Assembly: GCA_016201685.1 (NCBI GenBank)
Contig: JACQCJ010000068.1
Coordinates: 1-23,646 of the forward strand
Length of the DNA: 23,646 bases
DNA from: Candidatus Peregrinibacteria bacterium
GTDB lineage: Bacteria > Patescibacteriota > Gracilibacteria > Peribacterales > Peribacteraceae
Reading direction: 5' to 3'
Part shown: in pieces, positions 22,476 to 23,646 of the stretch
How the letters are laid out: every line of letters begins with the position of its first letter
How positions within the stretch are numbered: position 1 is the first letter of the stretch
Program-made: the position numbers and the translations under genes
The notes under the pieces: generated by a model
What the model saw: only the letters and a program-made list of their open reading frames with translations
Told to the model about the DNA's origin: nothing
Databases searched by the model: none

Positions 22476-22558
22476 TGGACAATGGACAATGAAATACAAG
22501 CGCGGGAAGGCTTTCCTCTTCCAAAATTGTCAATTGTCCGCCGTCCATTGTCAATTTT
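22474..22558. repeat. Heptamer repeats with inverted partner between two GT4 genes
   Basis: Left: AATGGAC twice, then AATGAAA (22474-22494). Right: inverted, related units around 22525-22558 (AATTGTC, AATTGTC, CATTGTC). GTCCATTGTCAATTTT at 22543-22558 is identical to 14370-14385. The left part supplies the TTG start of the following gene and the right part the TGA stop of the preceding one. Confidence 0.85.
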
Positions 22559-23646
22559 TCAGGACTTCCTCAAAAAGTCTGCGGTATTGTTCTCCGACAA
22601 CTGTCCAGCTGAACTGCTTCTCGATTCGCGCGCGGGCGGCATTCCCGAGCGCACGCCGCTTGGCGGGGTCCTCGATCAAGCGGCGCAGATGCGATCGCAG
22701 CGCCTCGCGATCGCCGGGAGGGAACAGAAAACCAGAGATTCCGTTCTGGATCAGAAATGTATTTCCTCCGACATCGCTCGCGATGCACGCGCACCCGCTC
22801 GCCATGGCTTCCATGAGAGCATTGCTCAATCCTTCGCTGTGGCTGGAGAGGACGAAGATATCCGTCGTTGCGAGAAGAGCGGGGACATCATCGCGCAGGC
22901 CCGTGAAGACGACATCGTGACGGTAACGCTCAACGAGGGGATGGTCCTCCGGGTGCCACCCGACGACTTGGATCTTCAACGGAGGATGCGTAGGCAGAAG
23001 CGGCGCGGCCGCGGCAAGAAAATCATCGACGCCTTTCACGGATTCCAAGCGCCCAATGTACGTCACGACAATCCCATTCTTCTCCTTGCCACTTGTCTCC
23101 TGACTATTGAAATTTTCTTGGTTTCCGGCGCTTGGCTTCTGGCTTTTCCCGTACGGAACGGCATCGATCCCCGTCGGAATCACCTGCGATTTCTCGAAAA
23201 CGCCGAGGCAACGAAGGAGTCTCTCGGGTTGTGGATGGAAGAAGACGATGCGATCCGCGCAACGCAGAATGAGCCACCCAAGCGTCCAGGCGTACAGTCG
23301 CGAAGCGAGGCGAAAGAGGAATGTTCTGCCCCACCACGTCATCCCCACGAGGGCATCAGTCAGCAGCAGCACGCGTTTCCCGCGCGCACGCAACGCGATG
23401 AGTGAAAGGGACGTCCAGAAGAGGATTTTGTTCACGACGATCAGATCGGGTTTTTCCGTCGCGATGATGCGCCTCACCAAACCTGTGAACCCGAAAGCGA
23501 TGCCGTAATTCCACGGGTCGGGGAGGAAGAGATCTTTCTTCCGATAGATCGTGAGCGTGTCGGAAACCTCCTCGATCGACGTCTCCGCCCCCATGCACGC
23601 GACAGCCACTCTGTACCCCAATCGCTGCCACAGCTCTGCGAGCTTC
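22551..23646 (-). CDS. GT4 family glycosyltransferase, 5' end outside the window
   Basis: At least 364 residues of a GT-B-fold enzyme. The frame is open to the window edge, and the residues before the first TTG (KLAELWQR, then LGYRVAVACMG) fit an internal N-domain helix and strand, so the start lies beyond 23646. The C-domain begins at GIVVTYIGRLESVKGVDDF, continues through IQVVGWHPED, and has SHSEGLSNALMEAMASGCA (Ex7E). It ends in the usual SWTVVGEQYRRLFEEVL helix. A 21-residue Gln/Ser/Asn-rich insertion from a 7-bp repeat array sits at the interdomain linker, the same place as in the 14464 gene. The stop lies inside the downstream repeat. Confidence 0.9.
   Translation of the reverse strand, partial: KLAELWQRLGYRVAVACMGAETSIEEVSDTLTIYRKKDLFLPDPWNYGIAFGFTGLVRRIIATEKPDLIVVNKILFWTSLSLIALRARGKRVLLLTDALVGMTWWGRTFLFRLASRLYAWTLGWLILRCADRIVFFHPQPERLLRCLGVFEKSQVIPTGIDAVPYGKSQKPSAGNQENFNSQETSGKEKNGIVVTYIGRLESVKGVDDFLAAAAPLLPTHPPLKIQVVGWHPEDHPLVERYRHDVVFTGLRDDVPALLATTDIFVLSSHSEGLSNALMEAMASGCACIASDVGGNTFLIQNGISGFLFPPGDREALRSHLRRLIEDPAKRRALGNAARARIEKQFSWTVVGEQYRRLFEEVLKN
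23085..23147. repeat. Degenerate heptamer array inside a GT4 gene
   Basis: Nine 7-bp units can be read in register, the clearest being GGTTTCC, GGCGCTT, GGCTTCT and GGCTTTT (23120-23147). Before them come looser units such as CTTGCCA, CTTGTCT and CCTGACT. The total of 63 bp keeps the frame and encodes a 21-residue polar linker. Confidence 0.65.

Overview
The window looks like chromosomal DNA of a Patescibacteria/CPR bacterium, most plausibly of the Peregrinibacteria/Peribacteria type. The points in favour are moderately high GC, very compact gene packing with 1-4 base start/stop overlaps, little Shine-Dalgarno signal, a giant unassignable membrane-associated protein, a lone type IV pilin-like gene and a long run of envelope-glycan genes. 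UGA is a normal stop (ATGA and TGATG overlaps), which argues against the Gracilibacteria/Absconditabacteria code. The taxon is an inference; there is no marker gene other than one tRNA.

Region 1 (about 170-8593, + strand) is one tightly coupled four-gene operon: a small polytopic membrane protein, a two-TM histidine-kinase-like protein whose phospho-acceptor His is replaced by Asp, a 103-aa helical protein, and a 2212-aa giant protein with a central hydrophobic block and a C-terminal HEXXH metallopeptidase-like domain. This is the best candidate for an undescribed system. Region 2 (8594-10656, +) is a small toxin/defence-like island: a winged-helix Fic protein with Gln in place of the catalytic His, then a 65-aa antitoxin-like protein overlapping an AbiEii-type nucleotidyltransferase. 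A solitary pilin-like gene (10685-11209, -) faces it.

Region 3 (11557-23646) is a surface-polysaccharide region: an AlgI-like MBOAT O-acyltransferase with an SGNH partner (whose end runs antisense into a tRNA-Thr gene), four GT4 glycosyltransferases, a SemiSWEET transporter, a sugar-cluster cupin, a DegT/perosamine-synthase-like aminotransferase, a DPM1-like GT2, a second membrane-anchored SGNH hydrolase and two small proteins. Together they could make, decorate and acetylate an envelope glycan.

Two sequence-level patterns stand out. First, several genes have a -10 hexamer placed so that transcription would begin exactly at, or within a few bases of, the start codon (fic, the 15556 GT, cupin, DegT, the 21120 gene), suggesting widespread leaderless mRNAs. 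Second, degenerate 7-bp tandem repeats recur at gene boundaries in the glycan region (17927-17989, 15478-15498, 14351-14385, 22474-22558) and inside two GT4 genes at the same interdomain-linker position. At the DegT gene the last heptamer is itself the -10 box, and in two GT4 genes the same repeat supplies the (real or frameshift-restored) stop codon.
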